This document shows, piece after piece, positions 47,024 to 56,330 of a stretch of 64,000 nucleotides of DNA. Below the pieces are notes generated by a model. It had not been told where the DNA came from. It was given only the letters and a program-made list of their open reading frames with translations, and ran no database searches. The DNA is taken from assembly GCA_003249555.1 (NCBI GenBank), contig QKIQ01000046.1:24259-88258 (forward strand), given 5' to 3'. Origin of the DNA: Clostridia bacterium. GTDB lineage: Bacteria; Bacillota; Clostridia; Christensenellales; SZUA-584. Each line of letters starts with the position of its first letter. The first letter of the stretch is position 1. The position numbers and the translations under genes were made by a program.

Positions 47024-48850
47024 ATGAACGATGAGATTCGCGAAAAGCTGAAAACGCTGCCCAAAACCCCGGGTGTTTATCTTATGAAAAACGCCGATGG
47101 CAATGTGATTTACGTGGGCAAAGCACTTGCGCTCAAAAACCGCGTCAGCAGCTATTTTCAAAATACGAGGAAGGATCCAAAAACAGCCGCGCTGGTGGCT
47201 GAGATTGAGGATTTCGATTATATTCTGACACAGACGGAAATCGAAGCGCTGATACTCGAGTGCAACATGATTAAGCGGTACAGCCCGTACTACAACATCA
47301 TGCTGCGCGACGACAAGCACTATCCATATATCCGCATTGATTTCAATGAGAAGTTTCCGCGCGTGACTGTCACGCGGAAGGTGAAAAACGACGGCGCGAA
47401 ATATTACGGGCCTTACATTGCGGCGCATATTCTGCACGACGTACTGGATACCGTGACGCGTGTGTTTCCCGTCAGGCTGTGTAAAAAGGAATTGACGGGC
47501 GCGGAAAAGGGGCGTCCGTGCCTCAATTATGAGATGAATCGTTGCCTCGCACCGTGCTCGGGCAAGGTCAGCGAATATGAATACAAGTTCATGGTTGATG
47601 AGGTGGCGGAGTTTCTTCAGGGCAGATACAAGGGACTGGAAAAGCAGCTTCAGGAGGATATGAAGACCGCGTCGGAGAGCATGGAGTACGAAAAGGCCGC
47701 TGCCATCCGTGACCGTATCCGCGCACTTCATCGGCTTTTTGAAAAGCAAAAGGCAGGCTTCCCGGATCTTAACGATAAAGACGTGTTCGCGGTATATCAG
47801 AATGGCGATGAAGCGGTGGTGCAGGGCATGTTCGTGCGTCGAGGCGAGCTCAACCACACGGAGCGGTATTTTATGAAATGCGCGGGTGAGGCAGAGCCGC
47901 AGGTGCTTTCGCATCTTGTGAAGCAGTATTATTCGAGCGTAGATGGTGTTGCCAAACAGATTTACGTGAACGTACAGCCAGAAGAGAAGGCGCTTATTGA
48001 GCAGTGGCTTACGGAAAAACGCGGCTCGCGTGTCGCGCTGCATGTGCCCGAAAAAGGCGCGAACAAAAAGCTCACTGAAATGGCGCTTGCGAATGCCAAA
48101 GAAGCGTTGGAGCGGCGTTTGGCGCGTATTGCGCGCGACCACGATACCACAGTGGGTGCTCTGGCCGAGCTGCAAGCCGCGCTTGGTTTTTACATGCCCA
48201 TTGACCGCATGGAATGCTACGACATCTCCAACACGCAAGGAGCGGATTCTGTCGCGTCGATGGTGGTGTTTCGGGGAGGCAAGCCCGAGAAAAAATCTTA
48301 TAGGCGTTTTCGCATCAAGACGGTGGAGGGCGCGAATGATTTCGCGTCGATGAATGAGGTGCTGATACGGCGCTTAAAGCGCGGCCTTCAGGGTGCGGAG
48401 GGCTTTGACGAACTGCCGTCGCTGATCATTGTGGACGGCGGCAAGGGACAGCTTTCCTTTGCGTACGATGCGCTTGCTTCGCTTGGACTTGAAGACCTGC
48501 CGCTCATCAGCTTGGCCAAGCGCGAGGAAGAAGTTTTCGTGGTGGGCAAGAGCGCCCCGATTTTGCTGGATAAAAAGAGCCATGCCTTGGGGCTGCTGAC
48601 GCGCATACGCGACGAGGCGCACCGTTTCGCTATCACGTATCACCGAAGCCTGCGGCTGAAAAAGGTGGAGGACAGTGTGCTCCTAAAGATCCCGTATGTG
48701 GGGCCGTCCCGCGCGCGTGCGCTGCTGAAGGCTTTTGAGACGGTGGGAGACTTAAAAACAGCAAGCTTTGAGGATATCGCGGCGGTGCCGGGCATGGATA
48801 TGCGCAGCGCGCAGGCTGTTGTGGAATATTTTGAATCGGAACAATCGTAA
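47024..48850 (+). CDS. uvrC: Excinuclease ABC subunit C
   Basis: LKTLPKTPGVYLMKNADGNVIYVGKALALKNRVSSYF...ECYDISNTQGADSVASMVVF. Confidence 0.98.
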   Translation: MNDEIREKLKTLPKTPGVYLMKNADGNVIYVGKALALKNRVSSYFQNTRKDPKTAALVAEIEDFDYILTQTEIEALILECNMIKRYSPYYNIMLRDDKHYPYIRIDFNEKFPRVTVTRKVKNDGAKYYGPYIAAHILHDVLDTVTRVFPVRLCKKELTGAEKGRPCLNYEMNRCLAPCSGKVSEYEYKFMVDEVAEFLQGRYKGLEKQLQEDMKTASESMEYEKAAAIRDRIRALHRLFEKQKAGFPDLNDKDVFAVYQNGDEAVVQGMFVRRGELNHTERYFMKCAGEAEPQVLSHLVKQYYSSVDGVAKQIYVNVQPEEKALIEQWLTEKRGSRVALHVPEKGANKKLTEMALANAKEALERRLARIARDHDTTVGALAELQAALGFYMPIDRMECYDISNTQGADSVASMVVFRGGKPEKKSYRRFRIKTVEGANDFASMNEVLIRRLKRGLQGAEGFDELPSLIIVDGGKGQLSFAYDALASLGLEDLPLISLAKREEEVFVVGKSAPILLDKKSHALGLLTRIRDEAHRFAITYHRSLRLKKVEDSVLLKIPYVGPSRARALLKAFETVGDLKTASFEDIAAVPGMDMRSAQAVVEYFESEQS

Positions 48851-48919
48851 ACATAACCAATGTGTATTGCTCTGGCGGCAGACGTGTTGTAAACTGTAGA
48901 GACTAAGCGAGGTTATCGA

Positions 48920-49825
48920 ATGAACGCAGGCGAGGTGTTTGGCACTCTCTCGGAAAAAATAAAAGATGTGCGTCGTGATGAATGTATGGCGGCCCATACG
49001 TCGTTCAAGGTGGGCGGCTGTGCGGATATCTTGGTGATGCCCGGAAGTACGGACGAGGTGCGTTATGTGCTGAACATTGCGCGGCAGCTTGATGTGCCTT
49101 TGTTTGTGATGGGGCGGGGGACGAACCTGCTTGTGACCAGCAAGGGTATCCGAGGCATTGTGATGAAGCTGGCGGACAACTTTTCGGGCGTTGAGTTTGA
49201 CGGCACATGTGTGACCGTGAAGAGTGGCACACCGTTGGCTGTGCTGGTGCTTAAAGCCATGGACCATTCGCTCGGCGGTGCGGAGTTTTTGGGCGGTATA
49301 CCGGGTACATTGGGCGGCGCTGTTTGCATGAACGCGGGCGCTTACGGCAGCGAGATCGGCGATTTCGTGGAAGAAGTGTATGCTGCAACGTGGGCCGGAG
49401 AAGTGACGTTGAGCCGCAGTGAAATGGATTTCGGTTACCGGCATAGCATCCTTTCCGATACACCGCTGATCGTGACAGGGGCGCGATTAAAACTTGTAGC
49501 CTGCTGCCGCGATGAAAGCAAAGATAAGCTTTGCGGCTTGAACGAAAAGCGCCGGGCCAAGCAGCCGCTGGAATATCCGAGCGCGGGCAGTACCTTTAAA
49601 CGGCCGGAGGGCGGCTATGCAGGAACGATGATCGAACAGGCGGGGCTTAAAGGCGTATGTGTGGGCGGCGCGGCAGTTTCGGAGAAACACGCGGGTTTTG
49701 TTATCAACACGGGTTGTGCCACACCTGAAGATATTATTTCGCTGATAGAAAAGGTGCAGCAGCATGTGTTCGAGCATTGCGGAGTTATGCTGGAGCCTGA
49801 GGTGAGGATCGTGGGGCAAAGATGA
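48920..49825 (+). CDS. murB: UDP-N-acetylmuramate dehydrogenase
   Basis: AHTSFKVGGCADILVMP...GRGTNLLV...GIPGTLGGAVCMNAGAYGSEIGD...YPSAGSTFKRPEG. Confidence 0.97.
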   Translation: MNAGEVFGTLSEKIKDVRRDECMAAHTSFKVGGCADILVMPGSTDEVRYVLNIARQLDVPLFVMGRGTNLLVTSKGIRGIVMKLADNFSGVEFDGTCVTVKSGTPLAVLVLKAMDHSLGGAEFLGGIPGTLGGAVCMNAGAYGSEIGDFVEEVYAATWAGEVTLSRSEMDFGYRHSILSDTPLIVTGARLKLVACCRDESKDKLCGLNEKRRAKQPLEYPSAGSTFKRPEGGYAGTMIEQAGLKGVCVGGAAVSEKHAGFVINTGCATPEDIISLIEKVQQHVFEHCGVMLEPEVRIVGQR

Positions 49826-50523
49826 AGCTGATCGCCGATTATCATACACATACCGTGCACAGCCATGGGACAGGCCGTGTGGAAGACAATGTGGAGGCGG
49901 CGTTGCAGCGCGGTCTGCAAACGGTCGGTATTGCCGATCATGGCATTGCGCATTTTACATACGGAGTAAAAAGACGAAAATTTGGCGATTATCTATCGTG
50001 TATAGAAAATGCCAAAAGACAGTATGACGGACGGATTGATGTGAAAACCGGCATTGAGCTTAACCTCATTGGGCTGGACGGCAGCGTGGATCTGCCGCAG
50101 GGTCGTTTCGATGTGGTTGTTCTTGGTTATCATAAAGCGGCTGTTTGCAAAAATCTGAAAACAGCATGGACATTCGCGACAGGTCAGCTTTTGCACAATG
50201 ACGGAAAAATTACGGAGGCGTATATGCGCGCCATACAGCGCCATCACATCACCATCGTGGCACATCCGGGCTATGGGGTGCCTGTCGATTATCAAAAACT
50301 TGCGCAGGCATGTGCCGACTACGGTACGCTGTTTGAAATCAACAACAAGCATGGCGACCTGACAACAGAGGACTTGCAGCAGGCGGCTCTTACCAATGTG
50401 AAGTTTGTCATTTCGAGTGACGCGCACAGTCCTTGTCATGTTGGGCTTGCGCCAAATGCCATTCAATTGGTAACGAGAGCGGGTATTGCCCCAAGCCGCA
50501 TTGTTAATATGACGGAGGATTAG
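49822..50523 (+). CDS. PHP-domain phosphoesterase
   Basis: MKLIADYHTHTVHSHGTGRVEDNVEAALQRGLQTVGIADHGIAHFTYG...SSDAHSP. Confidence 0.93.
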   Translation: MKLIADYHTHTVHSHGTGRVEDNVEAALQRGLQTVGIADHGIAHFTYGVKRRKFGDYLSCIENAKRQYDGRIDVKTGIELNLIGLDGSVDLPQGRFDVVVLGYHKAAVCKNLKTAWTFATGQLLHNDGKITEAYMRAIQRHHITIVAHPGYGVPVDYQKLAQACADYGTLFEINNKHGDLTTEDLQQAALTNVKFVISSDAHSPCHVGLAPNAIQLVTRAGIAPSRIVNMTED

Positions 50524-50524
50524 C

Positions 50525-51379
50525 ATGAAATTTGTTATTATCACGGGACTATCGGGAGCCGGACGTTCTCAGGCATTAAAGCGCCTTGAGGACACGGGCT
50601 ACTTTTGTGTGGACAATCTTCCGCCAAAGCTCATTCCGGATTTTGCCCAAGTCTGCATGAACAACGACTGCATAGACAAAGCGGCGGCGGCTGTGGATAT
50701 GCGCATGGGCGATATGTTTGAAGATATCTTTTCAACAATCAAATGCTTAAAAGAGATGGACGTTGAGCTGGATATTTTGTATCTTGACGCGAGTGACGAG
50801 GTGCTTGTCCGGCGGTTTAAGGAGACAAGGAGGCGGCATCCGCTGTCGCCCGACGGTACCATTATGGCGGGCATATTCAAGGAACGCGAAAAACTAAAGG
50901 GCATTAAGGATATCGCCAATAACATCGTGGATACATCCACCTATTCGATCAAAAAGCTCGGAGAAACCATAGACAGGATGTACAGCGAGACCGATGAGCA
51001 AGGAATCAAAATCACCGTAAGCACATTCGGCTATAAGCGAGGTATCCCGATTGATGCGGATATGGTGTTTGACATGCGGTTTATACCAAATCCGTTCTAT
51101 GAGGAAGTTCTGCGTGAGCAGACGGGCCGCTCGCAGGCTGTGAAGGATTACGTGCTCTCTTTTCCGCGTGCGCGTATTTTCCTTGATAAGATCAATGAGC
51201 TTGTAAACTACGTGGCGCCGTATTATGTGGAGCAGGACAAAAAACAGCTTGTGATTGCCATCGGCTGCACGGGGGGTGTGCACCGCAGCGTGGTCATTGC
51301 CGAGGAGCTTTACCGGGTGCTGTGTGAGCAGGGGCATAACGTAACGCTTGAGCACCGCGATATTGAACACGGATACTAA
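50525..51379 (+). CDS. rapZ: RapZ/YvcJ family P-loop nucleotide-binding protein
   Basis: VIITGLSGAGRSQALKRLEDTGYFCVDNLPPKLIPDF...AIGCTGGVHRSVVIAEEL. Confidence 0.97.
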   Translation: MKFVIITGLSGAGRSQALKRLEDTGYFCVDNLPPKLIPDFAQVCMNNDCIDKAAAAVDMRMGDMFEDIFSTIKCLKEMDVELDILYLDASDEVLVRRFKETRRRHPLSPDGTIMAGIFKEREKLKGIKDIANNIVDTSTYSIKKLGETIDRMYSETDEQGIKITVSTFGYKRGIPIDADMVFDMRFIPNPFYEEVLREQTGRSQAVKDYVLSFPRARIFLDKINELVNYVAPYYVEQDKKQLVIAIGCTGGVHRSVVIAEELYRVLCEQGHNVTLEHRDIEHGY

Positions 51380-51388
51380 GGAGAGTGT

Positions 51389-52321
51389 ATGTCGTTTTCT
51401 GCTACGGCCAAGGCTGAGGTGTGCCGGACGAATACAGGCAAGGAATGCTGTGAGATGGCCGAGCTGAGCGCTCTAATACATACGGCTGGGTCTATAAGCA
51501 TCTCGGGCGGCGCGTTTTCGTTGCGTGTTGATACAGAAAATGCCGCTGTGGCGCGGCGTGTGTTCGCGCTGATAAAAAGCCTTTACGGCGTTCAGGCAGA
51601 TACGCAAAGGCACACCAATCAGATGAAACACAATCATATTTATTCGTTGTCGGTGGATAAGGCGGTGGCGAGAATGATGGCGATCGATGCCCATATCCTA
51701 AGTGATGAGGGGCTTGAGTTTGGCGGTGATTCATCCTTTTTGACGTCGCGGTGCTGCCGTATTGCATTTGTGCGCGGGGCCTTTTTGGGCGGCGGTTCCA
51801 TCACTAATCCGGAAAAACGTTATCATTTGGAATTTGTTTGCGGACAAAAGGAATTTGCGCAAGGGTTGTTGAATATAATAGTAGAACTTGGCGTAACGGC
51901 TAAAATGATATTGCGGGGCAAAAACCATGTGGTATACATCAAAGAAGGAGACGCCATTGTTACGCTGCTCACCATGATGGGGGCGCATACATCGATATTG
52001 AATATCGAGAATATACGTATTCTAAAAAGTGTGCGCAATAACGTCAACCGCAAGGTAAACTGTGAAACTGGCAATCTTTCTAAAACGGTCAACGCATCCG
52101 TCAGGCAGCAGGAGAGCATCGAATATATCCGAACCCATATGGGACTAGATAAACTGAGCCCGGCACTCAAACAGGTGGCAGAGGCGCGGATAAGCTATCC
52201 CGAAGCGACGCTGGAGGAGCTTGCCTCTTTGCTGGGTGCGGAATCAAAATCGGGTATTAACCACAAGCTGCGAAAGCTCAACAGCATTGCTGAGCACCTG
52301 AAAAAGACAAGGGGGGAGTAG
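51389..52321 (+). CDS. whiA: WhiA, putative DNA-binding/sporulation regulator
   Basis: SFSATAKAEVCRTN...CCRIAFVRGAFLGGGSITNPEKRYHLEFV...LKQVAEARISYPEATLEELASLL. Confidence 0.97.
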   Translation: MSFSATAKAEVCRTNTGKECCEMAELSALIHTAGSISISGGAFSLRVDTENAAVARRVFALIKSLYGVQADTQRHTNQMKHNHIYSLSVDKAVARMMAIDAHILSDEGLEFGGDSSFLTSRCCRIAFVRGAFLGGGSITNPEKRYHLEFVCGQKEFAQGLLNIIVELGVTAKMILRGKNHVVYIKEGDAIVTLLTMMGAHTSILNIENIRILKSVRNNVNRKVNCETGNLSKTVNASVRQQESIEYIRTHMGLDKLSPALKQVAEARISYPEATLEELASLLGAESKSGINHKLRKLNSIAEHLKKTRGE

Positions 52322-52322
52322 C

Positions 52323-52577
52323 ATGCAGGCAAAGGAACTTACAATCGCGAATGCCGACGGGTTAAGAGCTTCCAAGGCGGCCATGTTTGTGCAGGTCGCG
52401 GGGGGGTTCTCTTCACAGATCTTTGTCGAAAAGGGCAACAAGAAAATCAATGCCAAAAGCATCATGGGTGTGTTGTCGCTAGGCGTCAAGCAGGGAGAAA
52501 AAATATATATCTTTGCGAACGGCAAGGATGAACAGGACGCTGTCGCTGCGATCGAAAAACTCGTGACATCCTTTTAG
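52323..52577 (+). CDS. HPr-family protein lacking His15 (Crh-like)
   Basis: MQAKELTIANADGLRASKAAMFVQVAGGFSSQIFVEKGNKKINAKSIMGVLSLGV; Arg at position 15, Ser46 kept. Confidence 0.9.
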   Translation: MQAKELTIANADGLRASKAAMFVQVAGGFSSQIFVEKGNKKINAKSIMGVLSLGVKQGEKIYIFANGKDEQDAVAAIEKLVTSF

Positions 52578-52603
52578 ATACCGGGAAAATTTGAATTGTG
52601 AGA

Positions 52604-52632
52604 AGCTGCAAGTCTACGGCTTGCGGCTTTTT
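52604..52632 (+). terminator. Terminator after HPr-like gene
   Basis: AGCTGCAAG-tctacgg-CTTGCGGCT-TTTT. Confidence 0.85.
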
Positions 52633-52874
52633 GGTCAGTTATAAATCGTCTTCTAAAACTCTTAAAAGAAGAAAAAAATGTAAGAATATAAAAAATACAA
52701 GAATACTTTGGTGTCAGAACCTCTGTTGACAAATCATAGAGGTTGTTTTATGATGAAGCAGATATTATTATTGGTGAAGGCATTTCGCATTGCGAAATGT
52801 CTTTTGCTATGGCTAGCCGTGTGGAAAAAAATACATATATAATATATTGCAAGCTGAAAATGAGGGGGTTATGA

Positions 52875-53888
52875 ATGAGGTTTTTTGATAACGACAGTAT
52901 TGGTATCGATCTTGGTACAGCGAATGTGCGTATATATGTGAAAGGAAAAGGCATCGTACTCAATGAGCCCGCTGTTGTGGCGGTGAACAAAAGCACTGGC
53001 GAAGTGCTTGCGATTGGGGAAGAAGCACACGATATGCTGGGCAGAGCACCCGGCAACATCGCTGTTGTGCGTCCGCTGCTCGGCGGCGTGATATCCAGCT
53101 ATCACGACACGGAAAGAATGCTGAGCCTTTTTCTTAGAAGGGTTATCGGCAGGAGGCTTTTTACAAAGCCTAATGTGATGGTTTGTGTGCCTTCGGGCGT
53201 AACTGATGTGGAAAGGCGAGCGCTGATTGAGGTGACTGAAGAAGCAGGCGCGCGAAGAGCGAGCCTGATTGAAGAGCCGATTGCGGCTGCCATCGGAGCA
53301 GGCCTTGATATTGCCGCACCCCTGGGCAGCATGGTTATCGATATCGGAGGCGGTACCACCGATGTGGCTGTCATCTCTCTCGGAGGCATGGTCGTTCATC
53401 AATCAATCAAGATTGCCGGAGACAAGCTGGACGAAGCCATCATGAGACACATGAAGAAAAAGCACAATATCTTGATCGGTGAAAGAACAGCCGGCGACAT
53501 CAAGGTTAACGTGGGATCCGCTTTTCCCAGAGAGGAACAGGTTGTGATTGAGATTGCAGGCCGAAACGTGGTGACGGGACTGCCTAAAACGATGCGACTG
53601 AACTCCAATGAGACGATTGAAGCTTTTGAAGAACCGTTGTCTAAGATGCTCGAGGCTATCCACAGCGTGCTTGAGCGTACACCCCCTGAACTGGCATCGG
53701 ATGTGGCGGAAAACGGTATCTGTTTGACAGGCGGAGGCGCGCTGTTGTATGGTCTTGACAAGCTGATCAGCGTCAAAACTGGGCTGCCATGCTATGTGGC
53801 CGACGACGCGATGTCGTGTGTCGCTATCGGAACAGGCAAGTCAGCGGATACCATGGCGTATCATCTCGATGCTAATATCTATGAGTAA
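52875..53888 (+). CDS. mreB: MreB/Mbl-family actin-like protein
   Basis: DSIGIDLGTANVRIYVKGKGIVLNEPAVVAVNKSTGEVLAIGEEAHDMLGR...VIDIGGGTTDVAVISLGG. Confidence 0.95.
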   Translation: MRFFDNDSIGIDLGTANVRIYVKGKGIVLNEPAVVAVNKSTGEVLAIGEEAHDMLGRAPGNIAVVRPLLGGVISSYHDTERMLSLFLRRVIGRRLFTKPNVMVCVPSGVTDVERRALIEVTEEAGARRASLIEEPIAAAIGAGLDIAAPLGSMVIDIGGGTTDVAVISLGGMVVHQSIKIAGDKLDEAIMRHMKKKHNILIGERTAGDIKVNVGSAFPREEQVVIEIAGRNVVTGLPKTMRLNSNETIEAFEEPLSKMLEAIHSVLERTPPELASDVAENGICLTGGGALLYGLDKLISVKTGLPCYVADDAMSCVAIGTGKSADTMAYHLDANIYE

Positions 53889-53907
53889 CCAAATATCTTT
53901 TTAATAA

Positions 53908-54101
53908 GGAGCTGTGTTGCCGTAGCTTTAGCTTGATGAAAAACCTACGGTTTTCCAACAGCTTTCCGATTATGCTTGTTCCTCGATACGCTCGGAACGG
54001 CGCAAAACCGCAAGGTGTGGGCTGCGCGGGCAAAGCCCGTCTTGCCCACGGATTATATTTTTATCTTTTTTAACACTTTGGAGCTGCGTTGCCGCAGCTT
54101 T
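53908..54101 (+). repeat. Duplicated terminator-like repeat flanking a ~150-bp structured insert
   Basis: GGAGCTGTGTTGCCGTAGCTTT (53908-53929) and GGAGCTGCGTTGCCGCAGCTTT (54080-54101); insert holds GTGGGCTGCGCGGGC-AAA-GCCCGTCTTGCCCAC hairpin. Confidence 0.65.
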
Positions 54102-54106
54102 TTTTA
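54082..54106 (+). terminator. Rho-independent terminator
   Basis: AGCTGCG-TTGC-CGCAGCT-TTTTTTT. Confidence 0.88.
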
Positions 54107-54194
54107 TTTTGTCGTAGCACTTTTGCCTTTTTAGAACGTCTTATATATAGCAACATATACATAAGCTGTAAATATGAATAAGGAGGATGTACAA

Positions 54195-54314
54195 ATGGAA
54201 ATGGCTCTTCATAGTTTGAATCTGCTTTTCTTTGTATTTGGTGTAGCGACGATGGTCGTTGTTTTTGTTGCTTGTTTAAAGGTCATCGGTTATATCAACA
54301 GCAAAAAACGCTAA
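54195..54314 (+). CDS. 39-aa small membrane protein (absent from ORF track)
   Basis: AAGGAGGATGTACAA-ATG: MEMALHSLNLLFFVFGVATMVVVFVACLKVIGYINSKKR. Confidence 0.65.
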   Translation: MEMALHSLNLLFFVFGVATMVVVFVACLKVIGYINSKKR

Positions 54315-54340
54315 GCAGGCTCGCCGATAAGGAGTGTTGT

Positions 54341-54721
54341 ATGCGGTATACAAGACGAAAAGAAAGTTATGAGTGGGAGCCTGTTTTTTTGGACGTGAGT
54401 GATATCATTTTGCTCATGAATAAAGCTGTGATGGTGGAACTGGTGGTGCTCTTTCATGGATGTCTGCACTGGGTCGGAGTTGCCTGCACATACGATAGGC
54501 TAAGGCATATGTTTGGAGACCAGATCTATTACATTGATGAACACGAATTTATGACGATTGAAGATTTCGTATCTTATGCGGCGCTGGACGGGCAACGCTT
54601 TGCTGATATCGACGAGCCGCTCAGCGTAATCGATTCACAGGAAGGTGATCCGAAATGCTATCTGGATCTCGTTGCCAAGATTCGAAAGGATATTGCAAAG
54701 CATAAAAGAAAAAGGGAATGA
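54341..54721 (+). CDS. Hypothetical protein
   Basis: AAGGAG RBS; MRYTRRKESYEWEPVFLDVSDIILLMNKAVMVELVVLFHGCLHWVGVACTYDRLRHMFGDQIYYIDEHEFMTIEDFV. Confidence 0.65.
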   Translation: MRYTRRKESYEWEPVFLDVSDIILLMNKAVMVELVVLFHGCLHWVGVACTYDRLRHMFGDQIYYIDEHEFMTIEDFVSYAALDGQRFADIDEPLSVIDSQEGDPKCYLDLVAKIRKDIAKHKRKRE

Positions 54722-54806
54722 CGTCTTTCTTCGGTTCGGCTCTCTTGACTTGTTATGATATTCTCGGCTATGCTGAATTATCAATAGCAATTTGAGGTGA
54801 TTGGAA

Positions 54807-55736
54807 TTGAAGAGAATTTGTGTGCTCGGCAGTATTAACATTGATCTTGTAACAAAGACACAAGCCTTCCCCAAAGCGGGGCAAACCGTGAGTGGACACG
54901 AGTTTTGTACCTTCCCGGGCGGCAAGGGTGCAAACCAGGCCGTGGCCGCAGGGCGTTTGGGTGCAAACGTCACGTTCTTAGGTAAGGTGGGCAGCGATAC
55001 GTTCGGTGAAATGGCGCTAGAGTCACTGCGAAAAGCCAATGTGGTTATATCTTATATCGAAATAGAAAAGACAGGCACCGGCACAGCGTCGATCACGGTG
55101 AACGCGCAGGGCGAAAACAGTATTATTGTTGTGCCCGGGGCGAACGGTCTTGTCGACGTTGACTATGTGCGGCAAAACACACGGGCGATCGACGATGCGG
55201 ACATCCTCATGCTTCAACTGGAAATACCCATGGAGACGGTGCAGTGGGCGGCGGAATATGCGGCTAAGGCAGGTAAGCTGGTGATGCTCGACCCCGCACC
55301 GGCACGAAAGCTGCCGGATACGCTGCTTAGATGCAGCAGCATGGTGACGCCCAATGAAACGGAGCTGGCCATCATATCACAAATGGAGGTAAGCGATGAA
55401 AACAGTGCGGTTGAGGCGGCGCGTGCATTGTTAAAACAGGGCGTTCGCACAGTTGTACATAAAAGCGGCGGCAAAGGCGCCTATTTGATGACGCAAAATG
55501 AAGCCGAGTTGATTCAGGGGTTTAAGGTCAGCGTGGTGGACACCACGGCGGCGGGCGATTCGTTTAACGCGGGGCTTGCGGTGTCGCTTGCGAAGGGCAA
55601 CGATTTAAAAACGAGCATACGCTATGCCAACGCGGTGGGTGCGATGGCGGTGACAAAGATGGGCGCGCAAAGTGCGATGCCCACCGAAGCGGAACTAAAG
55701 GCGTTCATGGAAAACACAACATCAATGGGTGAATAA
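54807..55736 (+). CDS. rbsK: Ribokinase (PfkB family)
   Basis: RICVLGSINIDLVTKTQAFPKAGQTVSGHEFCTFPGGKGANQAVAAGRLG...VDTTAAGDSFNAGLAV; TTG start (54801 or 54807). Confidence 0.95.
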   Translation: MKRICVLGSINIDLVTKTQAFPKAGQTVSGHEFCTFPGGKGANQAVAAGRLGANVTFLGKVGSDTFGEMALESLRKANVVISYIEIEKTGTGTASITVNAQGENSIIVVPGANGLVDVDYVRQNTRAIDDADILMLQLEIPMETVQWAAEYAAKAGKLVMLDPAPARKLPDTLLRCSSMVTPNETELAIISQMEVSDENSAVEAARALLKQGVRTVVHKSGGKGAYLMTQNEAELIQGFKVSVVDTTAAGDSFNAGLAVSLAKGNDLKTSIRYANAVGAMAVTKMGAQSAMPTEAELKAFMENTTSMGE

Positions 55737-55781
55737 GGACGATGCTTTTTTTAAATTGTCAGTTTGAAAAGAGAATAAACG

Positions 55782-56218
55782 ATGATAAGTGAAAGAGCGC
55801 AAAAAGCGCTAAAGCTGTTTGAAGAAGGGTTTGTATGCTCGCAGGCTGTTTTATCAGCATATTGCGGCCTGCTTGGGCTTGAAGAGGATGTGGCGTTGAA
55901 AATCGCGAATGGGTTCGGGGGCGGGGTCGCCAGAAAACAGGGAATTTGCGGGGCTGTGTCGGGCGCGTGATGGCGATAAGCTTTAAGTACGGCAAAACGC
56001 AAGCCAATGATACTGCCGCTCATGAGAAAACCTATGAGGTGATTCATGCGTTTTGCGATGCGTTTACAAAAAAGAACGGTTCATTGATTTGCCGTGAACT
56101 CTTAGGGTGCGGTATGACGCAAGCGCGGGAAAAGGGGCTTTTTGGCATGCTGTGCAAACAGTATGTGCGCGATTCGGCGCAAATTTTGGATGGCATTTTG
56201 GAGTCATATAATGCTTGA
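55782..56218 (+). pseudogene. C_GCAxxG_C_C family redox protein, frameshifted
   Basis: ...VCSQAVLSAYCGLLGLEEDVALKIANGFGGGVARKQGICGAVSGA* then another frame VMAISFKYGKTQAND...CRELLGCGMTQA; one base missing around 55966-55972. Confidence 0.85.
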
Positions 56219-56272
56219 GAAAAGATGGTGAGCTATGCCAAACACATGAATGATCAATGCGCAGTTACAAAA

Positions 56273-56314
56273 CAAAAAAAGTCCTCGGTTTGCAAAAAAA
56301 CACTCCGAGGACTT
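56273..56314 (-). terminator. Terminator of the GGGtGRT operon
   Basis: Minus strand AGTCCTCGG-agtgtttttttgcaaa-CCGAGGACT-TTTTTT. Confidence 0.85.
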
Positions 56315-56330
56315 CGTTATTTGTGTTGTC

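Noticed and set aside
47018-48238. 406-aa minus-strand ORF
   Set aside because: Fully antisense to uvrC; His/Arg-rich composition typical of shadow frames
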